DNA of 64,000 nt from NCBI RefSeq assembly GCF_036346855.1, contig NZ_CP107842.1, forward strand, positions 1 to 64,000, given 5' to 3'. A program made the position numbers and the translations under genes. The notes below the pieces were generated by a model. It was not told the origin of the DNA and made no database searches. It saw only the letters and a program-made list of their open reading frames with translations. Position 1 is the stretch's first letter, and the number at the start of each line of letters is the position of its first letter. Below, one piece after another: positions 7,930 to 15,600 of the stretch. Origin of the DNA: Streptomyces europaeiscabiei. GTDB lineage: Bacteria; Actinomycetota; Actinomycetes; Streptomycetales; Streptomycetaceae.

Positions 7930-7942
7930 TCTATTGAACCAC
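7930..7942 (-). promoter_or_regulatory. Conserved GTGGTTCAATAGA box, copy 1 of 3
   Basis: GTGGTTCAATAGA on the minus strand recurs at 11043-11055 and 13397-13409, each time just before a leader hairpin. TTCAAT could serve as a -10 element, but no consistent -35 was found, so operator or start-site function is equally possible. In copies 2 and 3 a further 40 nt upstream, starting CACCCGTCC, is also alike. Confidence 0.5.
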
Positions 7943-7989
7943 TTGCAAGTGGTGTTTTCGAGTGACGCCCGGCCGTGGGGGCCGCGGTG

Positions 7990-8205
7990 TCAGTGGTCGG
8001 GGCCCGGCTGGCGGGGGAAGCGGCGGGCGGCGTCGGGGTTCCAGTTGTCGCCGGGCTCGGCGCGGCACGGGCCGGGGATGCCCGCGATACGGGGGATGGC
8101 CGGGGCGTGGACGTCGTCGCCGCTGAGGTAGTCGCCGCTGGTGAGCAACTCCTCGCCGGTGGGCTCGTCGTCGGCGTGCTCGTTGGGGGTGGGCTCGTTG
8201 TGCAT
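7990..8205 (-). CDS. Small acidic protein, GDYLSGDD family (71 aa)
   Basis: This is a paralogue of the 55-aa protein at 2057-2224: GDYLSGDDVHAPAIPRIAGI matches GDYLSGDDISAPAIPRIEGI. The N-terminus is longer and acidic (PNEHADDEPTGEE); the C-terminus is basic and Pro-rich. It starts at ATG 8205 behind a leader hairpin with CCCTTCACGA. The function is unknown; conservation of the core between otherwise different proteins suggests a peptide docking motif. Confidence 0.6.
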   Translation of the reverse strand: MHNEPTPNEHADDEPTGEELLTSGDYLSGDDVHAPAIPRIAGIPGPCRAEPGDNWNPDAARRFPRQPGPDH

Positions 8206-8309
8206 GCCTGGTCTCCGGGGTCGTGAAGGGGCTGGGGTTGGCTTCGCGGGTTGCCCTCCGCTGGGCCGTGGGGGCGGGGTTCTGGGCCTGCCCCGTTGGT
8301 TGCTGCTGG

Positions 8310-8846
8310 TCAGCTGGGGGCGCAGATCCTGACGCGTCCGGCCTTGAGGTCGGCGCTGTGCTTCAGGTGCTCCTCGCACATCCGCACCGGCCAGGGGAGG
8401 AGCGGGGAGATCGAGACGTAGGTGAGCTGCTCGGGTTGGTCCTGTGCCGCGCGGGCGCTCTCCGCGTCGGCGTACAGCTGTCCGTCGCTGGTGCCGGTCG
8501 CGGTCCGGATCACGACCCATCCGCGTGCGCCGGTGCTGCGGTGGTCCTCGATCGTTTCGGCCATGCGCGCGGCGGCCGTGGCGATGGCGTGGTCCGTGCG
8601 GGCGAGCCATACGGCGTGGCCGTGGCTGACGGCGGTGAATGTCAGCGGGCTGAGCGGCGCTTGGGCGTAGCGGCTGATCTCCACGAATGCCGCCCACTGG
8701 GCCTGGGCCTCGGCGGGGTCGCCTGAGGCGCGCTCGATGTGCAGAACCTCGCGGCCGGGGGCGTGGCCGGGGCCCTCGTCGTCGGTGAGGAGGTAGTACG
8801 TGCCGGCGTGCTTGTCGAGGTCCGCGCGCTGGGTCGTGCTGGCCAT
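8310..8846 (-). CDS. Hypothetical protein (178 aa)
   Basis: The start ATG 8846 has AAAGG 7 nt upstream. The product is soluble, with a helical N-terminus (LDKHAGTYYLLTDDEGPGHA) and a beta-rich C-terminal half containing GWVVIRTATGTSDGQLYAD and ending with two cysteines. No family was recognised. It is one of a string of separately led minus-strand genes. Confidence 0.55.
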   Translation of the reverse strand: MASTTQRADLDKHAGTYYLLTDDEGPGHAPGREVLHIERASGDPAEAQAQWAAFVEISRYAQAPLSPLTFTAVSHGHAVWLARTDHAIATAAARMAETIEDHRSTGARGWVVIRTATGTSDGQLYADAESARAAQDQPEQLTYVSISPLLPWPVRMCEEHLKHSADLKAGRVRICAPS

Positions 8847-9173
8847 GGTGGGCCTTTCGGTCGAGTCGTGGGGGTGGGCTTGGGGTCCCGGCGGTGTCGG
8901 CCGGGGGCGGCGGGAAGGGGTGCGGCGGGTCCGGCCGGGCTGGCCCGGCCTTGCTCGTGACGCACTTGGCGCGCCCCAACGCCCGGCGCCCGCCGGTGGG
9001 TGGTTCGGCCGCCTGCGGCCGGGCCGCACGCCGGTGGTGAACGCGCCGGGCTGGGCGCGCCGCCCCGCAGGGGTGTCCTTTGGCGCGCGCGCCGGCTCTC
9101 GGCTGGTCGTGCGGCCGGCCTTGGGCGGGTCCCGGCGGGACGTGGTCGGTGACCTCGTCCCGCCGGGGCCTGG
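8847..9173. other. 327-bp spacer without a supported gene
   Basis: Very GC-rich, with several short G/C inverted repeats (for example around 9010-9030). Open frames through it have no ribosome site and read as low-complexity Arg/Gly/Pro. No promoter was recognised. Confidence 0.5.
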
Positions 9174-9905
9174 TCAGGCCGTGGGGGCTGCTGTGGGCTT
9201 CCAGCGGCACCGGGTGACGTAGGTCTGGGGGGTGTCGCCGTGGCTCGGGTTCGCGTAGGTGGTGTGCCGCTTCACGGTGGCTGTGACCTCGACCGTGGCG
9301 CCCTGGCGGGGGAGGGTGCCCGGGTCGCGGGGGCTGGCGGGCCAGACGTAGACGTTGCCCTGGGCGTCGCGGAGCTTGATCAGGTAGCGCTTCTGGGTGC
9401 TGTAGCCGAACGTCTTCTCCGGCTGCTTGATGACGGCGGCGACGGTGACGGTGCGGGTGATGCGCTCGCCCACCGTGCCCTGATGGCGGGACAGGGCCGC
9501 GTCGGTAGTCGCCTGGGCGGCGCGAGCGGCCCGCTTCTGGCTCGACCGCCAGGCGGCGACGGCGGACGCCAACAGCGAGATGTCGGTGGTGCTGACGTAC
9601 TCGGCGCGGGCCACGCGGGCGAGTCGCCTGCGGTAGTCGTCGCCCTCGGCTCCGGCCTGGGCCCACGCGAGGATGGCGGCGAGCGTCTGGGGGGTGGTCT
9701 CGGTGGCGGCGCGGGTGAACCTCACCCTGTCGCCGCGCTCGAACGGCTCGCGGCCGAACAACAGGACCTCGACGTCGAGGGCGGTGGGAACTTCCTTCTC
9801 CCACTGGCGGGAGAGCGGCTGGTAGTAGCCGCGCGCGGTGATGGCGGTGGTGGCGGCGCGGATGACGTCGAGGGGGCGGAGCCTGATGGCGGATGCCGTG
9901 GTCAT
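9174..9905 (-). CDS. Hypothetical protein (243 aa) with possible OB-like C-terminal domain
   Basis: The start ATG 9905 has AGGAG about 10 nt upstream. The N-terminal 100 residues are helical; the C-terminal 90 residues alternate short beta strands (VTVAAVIKQPEKTFGYSTQK, RYLIKLRDAQGNVYVWPAS, TVEVTATVKRHTTY), the pattern of a small beta-barrel. Similar C-termini are seen in actinophage and plasmid proteins of unknown function. It has its own leader hairpin and is separated from the next gene by about 100 bp. Confidence 0.55.
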   Translation of the reverse strand: MTTASAIRLRPLDVIRAATTAITARGYYQPLSRQWEKEVPTALDVEVLLFGREPFERGDRVRFTRAATETTPQTLAAILAWAQAGAEGDDYRRRLARVARAEYVSTTDISLLASAVAAWRSSQKRAARAAQATTDAALSRHQGTVGERITRTVTVAAVIKQPEKTFGYSTQKRYLIKLRDAQGNVYVWPASPRDPGTLPRQGATVEVTATVKRHTTYANPSHGDTPQTYVTRCRWKPTAAPTA

Positions 9906-10002
9906 GTCGGGGGTTCTCCTGGGTGTCGTGAAGGGGTGTTGGGCCCGGCGGGGGCGGGTTGCCCTCCGCCCTCGCCGGGCGTGCTGGTCGTGGCGGTGCG
10001 GG

Positions 10003-10605
10003 TTACAGAACGCCGCGCTCTCGGAGGTAGGCGGCGTACAGGGTGCTGATGGTGGAGTCACTGGTGGCGGGGACTCGGCGGACACCGAGCGATCCGTCCC
10101 GGTGGCCGTTGCGGTGGACGACGAACGGCCTTGTCACTGGGGGGATGTGGAGGGCGTAGATGCCGTGGTCGGTGGCGACTCGGACGGCAACGGCGTGGGC
10201 GGTCTCGTCGTAGGCGGCGGTCCGGCGCGACGCGTTCACGCCGAAGTCGCCGAGTCCTGCGGAGATCGCGCGGGCCTGCATGAGGTCGGGGGTGTACATG
10301 GCGGGCACGCCCCGGACGGCGGGGACGCATCCGCATCCCTCGGGGTCCTGGTCGGCGCTCGTGTCGGGGGCGGGGAGGGTGAGTGCGGGGGCGAGTGCGG
10401 CGGGGCCGGTGCCGTGGGTGCGGTCGATGTAGGCGGTGACCTCGGCGGTGCCGGTGAGTACGAGGGGCTGGCCGACGGTGGGGGTGATGGTCCATGAGCC
10501 GTCGGCGTTGGCCTCGACCTTGCGCAGGCTGCCGGTGACCACAAGGTCGAACAGTTCGATGGTGGCGGCTGCCTCGGGCTGGGCGTCGCGGCTGGTGATG
10601 CGCAT
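10003..10605 (-). CDS. Hypothetical protein (200 aa)
   Basis: The start ATG 10605 has AAGGA about 10 nt upstream, behind a leader hairpin. Short beta-rich segments dominate (IELFDLVVTGSLRKVEANAD, SWTITPTVGQPLVLTGTAEV). A CGC motif lies mid-protein and an AYLRERGVL helix at the end. No family was recognised. Confidence 0.55.
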   Translation of the reverse strand: MRITSRDAQPEAAATIELFDLVVTGSLRKVEANADGSWTITPTVGQPLVLTGTAEVTAYIDRTHGTGPAALAPALTLPAPDTSADQDPEGCGCVPAVRGVPAMYTPDLMQARAISAGLGDFGVNASRRTAAYDETAHAVAVRVATDHGIYALHIPPVTRPFVVHRNGHRDGSLGVRRVPATSDSTISTLYAAYLRERGVL

Positions 10606-10706
10606 GGGGGCTCGATTCCTTGTCGTGAAGGGGGTGTTGGGCCCGGCGGGGGAGGGTTGCCCTCCTCCCCTCGCCGGGGGTGTGTGCGGGCGGGGCCCGT
10701 GGGTGA

Positions 10707-10955
10707 TCAGTTCCAGTTCTGCGGGGCGGGCTGGTAGCGGGCCTCGAACCTGGCGGCCTCCTCGGCGGTGGCGGCCCGGTAACCCGTCAGCTGCTGCTCC
10801 AGGGTCCTGAACTGCGACGCGTCCATGGCCTCGCCGACGCCGTCGGAGCACTCGTAGGTGAGGCGCGACCGGTCGACACCGGTGACGCGCACGGTGCTCA
10901 CGGTGCCGTCGGTGTAGTCGTAAGAGATGAACTGGCCTGCGGTGAACTGCGTCAT
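10707..10955 (-). CDS. Small hypothetical protein (82 aa)
   Basis: The start ATG 10955 follows GAGGGAG. The N-terminal 40 residues (FTAGQFISYDYTDGTVSTVR) look like a small beta-sheet; a Gln/Ala-rich helix follows. It is the first gene after conserved box copy 2 (11043-11055). No known family. Confidence 0.55.
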   Translation of the reverse strand: MTQFTAGQFISYDYTDGTVSTVRVTGVDRSRLTYECSDGVGEAMDASQFRTLEQQLTGYRAATAEEAARFEARYQPAPQNWN

Positions 10956-11042
10956 CTGCGGGTCTCCCTCTGCTTCGTGAAGGTTCCGGTGGCCGGTCGG
11001 CCCCGGTGTCCGGGAGGGGGTTGCCCTCCCCTCCCGAACCCC

Positions 11043-11055
11043 TCTATTGAACCAC
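11043..11055 (-). promoter_or_regulatory. Conserved GTGGTTCAATAGA box, copy 2 of 3
   Basis: The box is identical to the copies at 7930 and 13397, and its upstream flank (CACCCGTCC at about 11090) aligns with that of copy 3. It precedes the 82-aa gene. Confidence 0.5.
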
Positions 11056-11152
11056 ATTACTGGTGTCGCGGGTGGCACATTCCGTAGTTCGGACGGGTGT
11101 TTTCCGCTGGTGGGGGCGAGTGTTGCTGGTCCCGCCCCCGTGGTGCGGTGGG

Positions 11153-12778
11153 CTAGTCGATGGTGTCGGTGGCGGCGTGCTCGGCGGCGGCGGGGTTGTA
11201 CGCCTTGCCCTCGATGACGGCGGTCTCGATGGGGGTCGGCTCGTAGCCGAGTCCCGTCAGCCACGTCAGGTAGGCGGCGGCGACCTTGCGGATGCCGCTG
11301 GTGGTCGCGCCCTGCTCGCCGGTCTGGCCGGTGCGCCACGTGGTGCGGGGGATGTACAGCTCGAAGCATGCGGCGATGTTGGCGAACAGCAGTGCGGGGC
11401 GGCGGCGGGCGGCGGCTGCCTCGGCGCGCTTGGCGGCCTCGCCCCTGGTGCGGCTGGCCTCGGGGAGGCCGAGCAACTCGCCGCATACGCGGGGGTGCTG
11501 GGGGTGGGGCTGCTTGCTCCGCACCACGTCGTCCCACTGGAACATGACGGTGGTGACGATCGCCATGAACTCGTCCTGGCGGGCCTTGGTGTGCTGGGCG
11601 CCGATCAGTTCGGCGAGCCACTTGCGGCGGACGATCTCGGCGGCGTCCCAATGCTGGTTGCCGATGATCACGGCCTTGCGCTCGGCGCTGCTGGGCTTGG
11701 CTTCACCGCTGGTGGCGACGGTGTGGCCGTAGAACGGGGGGTTGGCGCAGTAGCGGGTGTACCGGGAGCTGTGGGGCTCCCTGACCCATACCTCGCCCTG
11801 GCATCCGGCGTGGTCGTCGTCGAGGTTGCGCAGTTCGCGGACGGGGATGGCCTTCTCGGAGAGTTCGGTAGTGGTCCTGATGCGGGCCCCGGCCTCTTCG
11901 AGGGTGGCGCGGTGCGCGGCGGCGTCCTGGTCGCGACTGACGGTCAGAAGTGCGCTGGTGATCTCCCATGAGGGGTCCTTGGCGGGGTTCTCCTTGATCA
12001 TCCGCTCGATGCGAGCGGCGGCCTCGGGGGCGTGCGTCTCCAACTCGGCGAGCTGGCCGAGCTGGTCGAGGGTGAGCGCGCGCGTGGCGTGTGCAGTCAC
12101 GCGGGCGACGGTGGCGGAGCCTCCGACGGCGACCATGGCCTTGACGTCCTTCTGGGTGCGTCCGGCGGCGGCTGCCAGGCTCTTGGTGCTGGCGCCGAGC
12201 TGGGCGGCACTGAACAGCGCGGAGATCTCCTCGCCGTCCGTGAGGGCTTCGCGGTGGACGGCGGTGGTGACCATGTCCGTGTAGCGGGTGGCTTCGTCGA
12301 CCTCGTCGTACTCGTACGGGACGTGGGTGAGACCGACCTCGATCGCTGCGGCGAGTCGACGGTGGCCGTCGCCGACTTCGAGGGCTCCGGCGTCGGTCCG
12401 CTTGATCTTGAGGGGGATACGGACGCCGTTCTCGCGCAGGGAGGCGCGGAACTCCTTGGTGATCCGCAGGCCTTGACGGACGTTGCCGGGGTGGGCGGTG
12501 AGTGCGGTCACGCGGATGACGGGCCGGAAGGTGACCGGCACGTCAGTGATTCCGGCCTCGATGGCGGCGGCGAGTCGGCGCAGTCCGTCAACGACCCGGT
12601 ACGTGCCATCGCCGAGAGTGGCGACGTACAGCGGGTCGTCGAATCCGTTGGCCTGGATGGACTCGATCAGCTGGGGGTCGGCGGCGGCGTCGGGCGCGTG
12701 GGCGACGAGATCGGCGGCGGGGAGGGTCGGCCACACGGTCGTGGGTGCCTTGGCGGTGGGGGCCTTGGTGCTGGTCAT
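11153..12778 (-). CDS. Protein with two tandem ParB-like (ParB/Srx) domains
   Basis: The start ATG 12778 follows AAGGAG; the product is 541 aa. Two ParB-type signatures occur: VVDGLRRLAAAIEAGITDVP near residue 64 and VGDGHRRLAAAIEVGLTHVP near residue 136, each preceded by the usual NG(F/V)...PLxV-type strand. An HTH-like section follows (AAAAGRTQKDVKAMVAVGGS). The C-terminal 250 residues are unfamiliar and contain several cysteines and tryptophans. Canonical ParB has one such domain, so the duplication is unusual. It may be a DNA-binding or CTP-binding regulator of the gene cluster, or a partition-like factor; the separate ParA/ParB pair at 51.7 kb makes a dedicated partition role less certain. 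Confidence 0.72.
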   Translation of the reverse strand: MTSTKAPTAKAPTTVWPTLPAADLVAHAPDAAADPQLIESIQANGFDDPLYVATLGDGTYRVVDGLRRLAAAIEAGITDVPVTFRPVIRVTALTAHPGNVRQGLRITKEFRASLRENGVRIPLKIKRTDAGALEVGDGHRRLAAAIEVGLTHVPYEYDEVDEATRYTDMVTTAVHREALTDGEEISALFSAAQLGASTKSLAAAAGRTQKDVKAMVAVGGSATVARVTAHATRALTLDQLGQLAELETHAPEAAARIERMIKENPAKDPSWEITSALLTVSRDQDAAAHRATLEEAGARIRTTTELSEKAIPVRELRNLDDDHAGCQGEVWVREPHSSRYTRYCANPPFYGHTVATSGEAKPSSAERKAVIIGNQHWDAAEIVRRKWLAELIGAQHTKARQDEFMAIVTTVMFQWDDVVRSKQPHPQHPRVCGELLGLPEASRTRGEAAKRAEAAAARRRPALLFANIAACFELYIPRTTWRTGQTGEQGATTSGIRKVAAAYLTWLTGLGYEPTPIETAVIEGKAYNPAAAEHAATDTID

Positions 12779-12886
12779 TGCGGTGGTTCTCCTTGGTTCG
12801 TGAAGGGGGCCCGGCGGGGGCGGGTTGCCCTCCGCCCCTTGCCGGGCGGGACCCCGGCCCGTGGGGGCCAGGGAGTCTGGTGGTGG

Positions 12887-13312
12887 TCAGGCGTCGAAAG
12901 CCCGGTGGACGGCCAGGGCGAGCATCCTGACCCTCTCGTGCAGCAGGCGGCGGGCCAGTGAGGGCACTTCCTGCGGTTGGCCGTCGACGGTCACGGTGTA
13001 GCAGTCGGGGGAGATGATCTCGCCGTCGTAGCGGATCACCACCGCGTGGCCGTCAACCTCGCACTCGGTCCGGATGCCCAACGGGCCCCGGTCCCACAGC
13101 AACAGACCCTCGGCACTCTGGGGGGTCTCCTCGACGTAGCGCTCGCCGGTGACCGTGTGGCCCCATGCGGCGATGGCGCTGAGCTGCATGCGGGCGAGTT
13201 CCTGGGCGCCGGTGATGCCGCCGGGCGCGGGAAGCGTCGCGGGGATGAGGTACTGCCGGTCGACGTACGTGACGCCATTGCCGGCCTCGGTCGCAGTCTG
13301 GGTCTCGGCCAT
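12887..13312 (-). CDS. Hypothetical protein (141 aa)
   Basis: The start ATG 13312 has GAGGAGG 5 nt upstream. It is the first gene of the run below conserved box copy 3 (13397-13409). The central WDRGPLGIRTECEVDGHAVV segment is beta-rich; the C-terminus is an Arg/Leu-rich helix. No family was recognised. Confidence 0.55.
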   Translation of the reverse strand: MAETQTATEAGNGVTYVDRQYLIPATLPAPGGITGAQELARMQLSAIAAWGHTVTGERYVEETPQSAEGLLLWDRGPLGIRTECEVDGHAVVIRYDGEIISPDCYTVTVDGQPQEVPSLARRLLHERVRMLALAVHRAFDA

Positions 13313-13396
13313 GACGGCCTCCTCTTCGTGAAGGTTCCGGTGGCCGGTCGGCCCCGGTGCCGGGAGGGGGGGTTGCCCTCCCCCCTCACCAACACC

Positions 13397-13409
13397 TCTA
13401 TTGAACCAC
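13397..13409 (-). promoter_or_regulatory. Conserved GTGGTTCAATAGA box, copy 3 of 3
   Basis: It lies upstream of the 141-aa gene, at the boundary of the minus-strand module, with the CACCCGTCC flank shared with copy 2. Confidence 0.5.
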
Positions 13410-13916
13410 ATTTTTGGGTGGCGCATGGTGTTGTCTCATACTCTGGACGGGTGATTTTCGCAGGTCAGAGGAGGTTTCGGGGGCCGGTCTGAGGGCGGGG
13501 GTTGTGGCGTGGCGTGCCCCCTGGGGGTGCAGCCGGACGTTCGGCCCCGGCGAGAGCCGCACCGCTTGGCCTCCGGTCAAGCGCGGACGGTCTCAGCCAC
13601 ATCGCGGCAGCTGGTGCTCCCCGCCAGCCATGGCCGGTGGGGTGGTCTGCTCACGCGGGCGCGTCCGTGACGGTGGCAGTACGGTCCGGGCCCCGGACGG
13701 TCCCGGCGGCCGGTGCTCCGTGGCCCCGCCCGGCTCCCCTCCCTCCCCGCCAGCCTCTGAGGTCGAGCACAACGACGATGCCCGCCGCACGGCATGCGGT
13801 CCGCCATGTAAACCCCGGCGAGTAGCCGCCCCACGGGCAACCGGCACGGGCGCCACGGCCGGGTGATCTTCGGGGTCTGGCCGTGACGCGCGGGGTGCCT
13901 GCGGGGGTTGCCGGGC
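13410..13916. other. About 500-bp spacer between the minus-strand module and the secreted-protein gene
   Basis: Long frames exist on both strands but are low-complexity Arg/Pro/Gly sequences without ribosome sites, and the minus-strand ones run through the secreted-protein gene. No supported gene, terminator or promoter was identified here. Confidence 0.5.
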
Positions 13917-14312
13917 ATGAGACAGCGGCGGCGGTTGGTGATGGCTCTGGTGCTGGCGTTCGCGGGGGTGGTGTCGACGGCTTCGCCGGCGGCAGCCGAC
14001 TCCAGCTCGTGCACGCACCACTGGAGCGGCCCGCAGGTCTGCATCCGGCTGGAGGGCCGCAATTCGTGGAACTCGGTCACCGCGATTTGGGTGAACCCGC
14101 CCAAGCATGTGAAGGCGCGGACGGTGCGGCTGTTCATGAAGGGTCGGCAGTTCTCCGACCCGCAAAAGGCGGTGCGCGTCGGCAAAACGGTGTCCTTCAC
14201 CTGGTCGTCGATGAACACCAGCACGGGCACCACGCTGTGCGTGCGGTTCAAAGGGATCAACCGGGTGGCTTGTGACCGCACCAAGTACATCGCCAACCGG
14301 CCGTCGCACTGA
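13917..14312 (+). CDS. Small secreted protein (131 aa)
   Basis: ATG 13917 is preferred; a TTG three codons earlier is possible. The N-terminus MRQRRRLVMALVLAFAGVV is a signal peptide, with predicted cleavage after the Ala run in ASPAAADSS. The mature part has four cysteines and a beta-rich pattern (VTAIWVNPPKHVKARTVRLF). No catalytic motif was recognised. It could be an extracellular ligand or inhibitor-like protein. The gene is isolated. Confidence 0.65.
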   Translation: MRQRRRLVMALVLAFAGVVSTASPAAADSSSCTHHWSGPQVCIRLEGRNSWNSVTAIWVNPPKHVKARTVRLFMKGRQFSDPQKAVRVGKTVSFTWSSMNTSTGTTLCVRFKGINRVACDRTKYIANRPSH

Positions 14313-14478
14313 CTGCCGCTCCGTACGGCCCGCACGGCCAGTGCGGTAGGCGCCACGGAAGGGACGACGGACATCACCGCGGCGGCGAACGCCGGCTCTT
14401 CGACCGCTTGCGCGGGTCCCGGCGCTTCGCCATGCAGGCCTACACCCCACCCCTTCAAACGCCACCCACATGCAAGGG

Positions 14479-14507
14479 TTGCACTAGCCAGAACTCGGCT
14501 AATGCAA
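14479..14507. promoter_or_regulatory. PadR-type operator
   Basis: TTGCACTAGCC (14479-14489) and GGCTAATGCAA (14497-14507) are inverted with 10 of 11 bases paired and a 7-nt centre. The site ends about 20 bp before the padR-like start, as expected for autoregulation. Confidence 0.7.
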
Positions 14508-14528
14508 CGACGAAATGAGGGGTGTACG

Positions 14529-14945
14529 GTGGTGACTATGAATCAGAGTGACCTCACACCTGCGATGGTGAGGATCCTTCAGACGTTCTTGGAGGATCCG
14601 GATCGCACGTTCTACGCCACCGAGCTGATGAAGGCTGCGCGAGTTGGCAGTGGCTCGCTCTATCCGGCGCTGACCCGGATGCAGAACGCTGAGTGGCTCG
14701 TCGAGGAGCCCGAGGACATCGACCCGCGCAAGGAGGGGAGGCCCGCGCGCCGCAACTTCACCATCACCCCCAAGGGTGCGCTCGAAGCGCACCATGCGCT
14801 GGTGGAGTTGAGTGCGGCAGTGCGCCCGCCGGCCTCGTCCCCCGGTTGGCTCGTCCCGAAGCCGCTCGCGGAGTACGCCTGGGCTGCCGTTGAGCGGTTG
14901 GGCTCGCGGCTCGGCTGGACCCACATTCAGCCGAAGGGGCTCTGA
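14529..14945 (+). CDS. PadR family transcriptional regulator
   Basis: GTG 14529 is chosen because GAGGGG lies 6 nt upstream; ATG 14538 is the alternative. The protein (138 aa) has the PadR winged helix: LMKAARVGSGSLYPALTRMQ (recognition helix) then WLVEEPED and RRNFTITPKGALEAHHALVE (wing and helix). PadR proteins repress neighbouring transporter or membrane genes in response to small molecules. The inverted repeat at 14479-14507 is the likely operator. The next gene, a membrane protein split by an IS, is the probable partner and target. Confidence 0.85.
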   Translation: MVTMNQSDLTPAMVRILQTFLEDPDRTFYATELMKAARVGSGSLYPALTRMQNAEWLVEEPEDIDPRKEGRPARRNFTITPKGALEAHHALVELSAAVRPPASSPGWLVPKPLAEYAWAAVERLGSRLGWTHIQPKGL

Positions 14946-14950
14946 CGTAC

Positions 14951-15238
14951 GTGAACACCCTCCTCAGTCTCTCCGCCAAGGCGACCGAGACCGGTAAGAA
15001 CGGCTTTGTTTGGATCGGTCACGATCTTGACGGCTGGATCGTTGTTCTCATCGCTGCGGTCGTCGGCGCCTTCATCTACGAGATGGTCACGGCGCTGACG
15101 CGAGCGGTCACCTTGCGGATCCCGTTTCTGGTCCTGAGGTTCGCGCGCCTCGGCGTGCCGAAGGAGCTGCGGGATGAGCTCTACGCCCGCTGGGAGAGCG
15201 AGCTGTGGTACATCCTTGAGCTGACCCCGGATTCGTGG
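14951..15238 (+). pseudogene. Membrane protein gene, 5-prime part (split by IS3 element)
   Basis: The GTG start at 14951 lies 5 bp after the padR stop. The first part encodes one membrane helix (GWIVVLIAAVVGAFIYEMV) and a charged helix ending ELWYILELTPDS, then enters IS3 DNA. The frame resumes past the IS at about 16515 with GQLILAPAKKGWLARLLFVR and a further membrane region. PadR-linked membrane proteins of this size are common in Streptomyces. The disruption should abolish the product. Confidence 0.6.
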
Positions 15239-15288
15239 AGTCCCTGAAGCCAGGCTTATGATCCTGGCCCGAAGGAGAACCACGAGCA

Positions 15289-15600
15289 GTGCCAGCACCA
15301 CGCAAATACCCGGACGAGCTCCGCGAGCGGGCCGTCCGCGAGGTCCGCACCACGGGCCGGCCGATCGCGCACGTCGCCAAAGACCTGGGCATCCACAAGG
15401 AAGCTCTGCGAGGCTGGGTCCGCCAGGCCGAGGCGGACGCCGGCGAGCGCGACGACCGGCTGACCACCGCCGAGCACGAGGAACTGAAGCAACTCCGCAA
15501 AGAAGTAGCGGAGTTGAGGCGGGCGAATGAGATCCTCAAAGCCGCGAGCGCGTTTTTTGCGGCCGAACTCGACCGTCCCCGGACGAGGCCGACCAGGTGA
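15289..15600 (+). CDS. IS3 transposase OrfA
   Basis: The GTG start at 15289 lies after AAGGAG. The 103-aa protein holds the IS3 OrfA helix-turn-helix (ERAVREVRTTGRPIAHVAKD) and a leucine-zipper-like heptad region (ELKQLRKEVAELRRANEILK) used for oligomerisation. A TTTTTTG run at 15552-15558 near the C-terminus is a candidate minus-one slippage site, and the stop overlaps the GTG of OrfB (GTGA), so a fusion or coupled OrfB could be made. Confidence 0.9.
   Translation: MPAPRKYPDELRERAVREVRTTGRPIAHVAKDLGIHKEALRGWVRQAEADAGERDDRLTTAEHEELKQLRKEVAELRRANEILKAASAFFAAELDRPRTRPTR

Larger units (their letters stand above)
7905..13382 (-). repeat. Reiterated leader hairpin with GGAGGGCAACC loop, seven copies
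   Basis: The minus-strand sequence GGAGGGCAACC occurs at about 7905-7918, 8248-8259, 9956-9968, 10654-10666, 11018-11030, 12822-12833 and 13369-13382, each inside a G/C stem-loop followed by CCTTCACGA and a ribosome site. The SD-like GGAGGG sits inside the hairpin. The constant loop with variable stems argues for a selected RNA leader element rather than simple duplication. Confidence 0.6.

Noticed and set aside
7990..9804. 604-codon minus-strand open frame across several genes
   Set aside because: It reads as Arg/Pro/Gly-rich low complexity in the alternative frame; the genes at 8310 and 9174 with ribosome sites occupy the same DNA. Only its last 71 codons are a supported gene.
13577..14458. 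290-codon minus-strand frames opposite the secreted protein
   Set aside because: They overlap a plus-strand gene with a clear signal peptide and lack a ribosome site; composition is low complexity.
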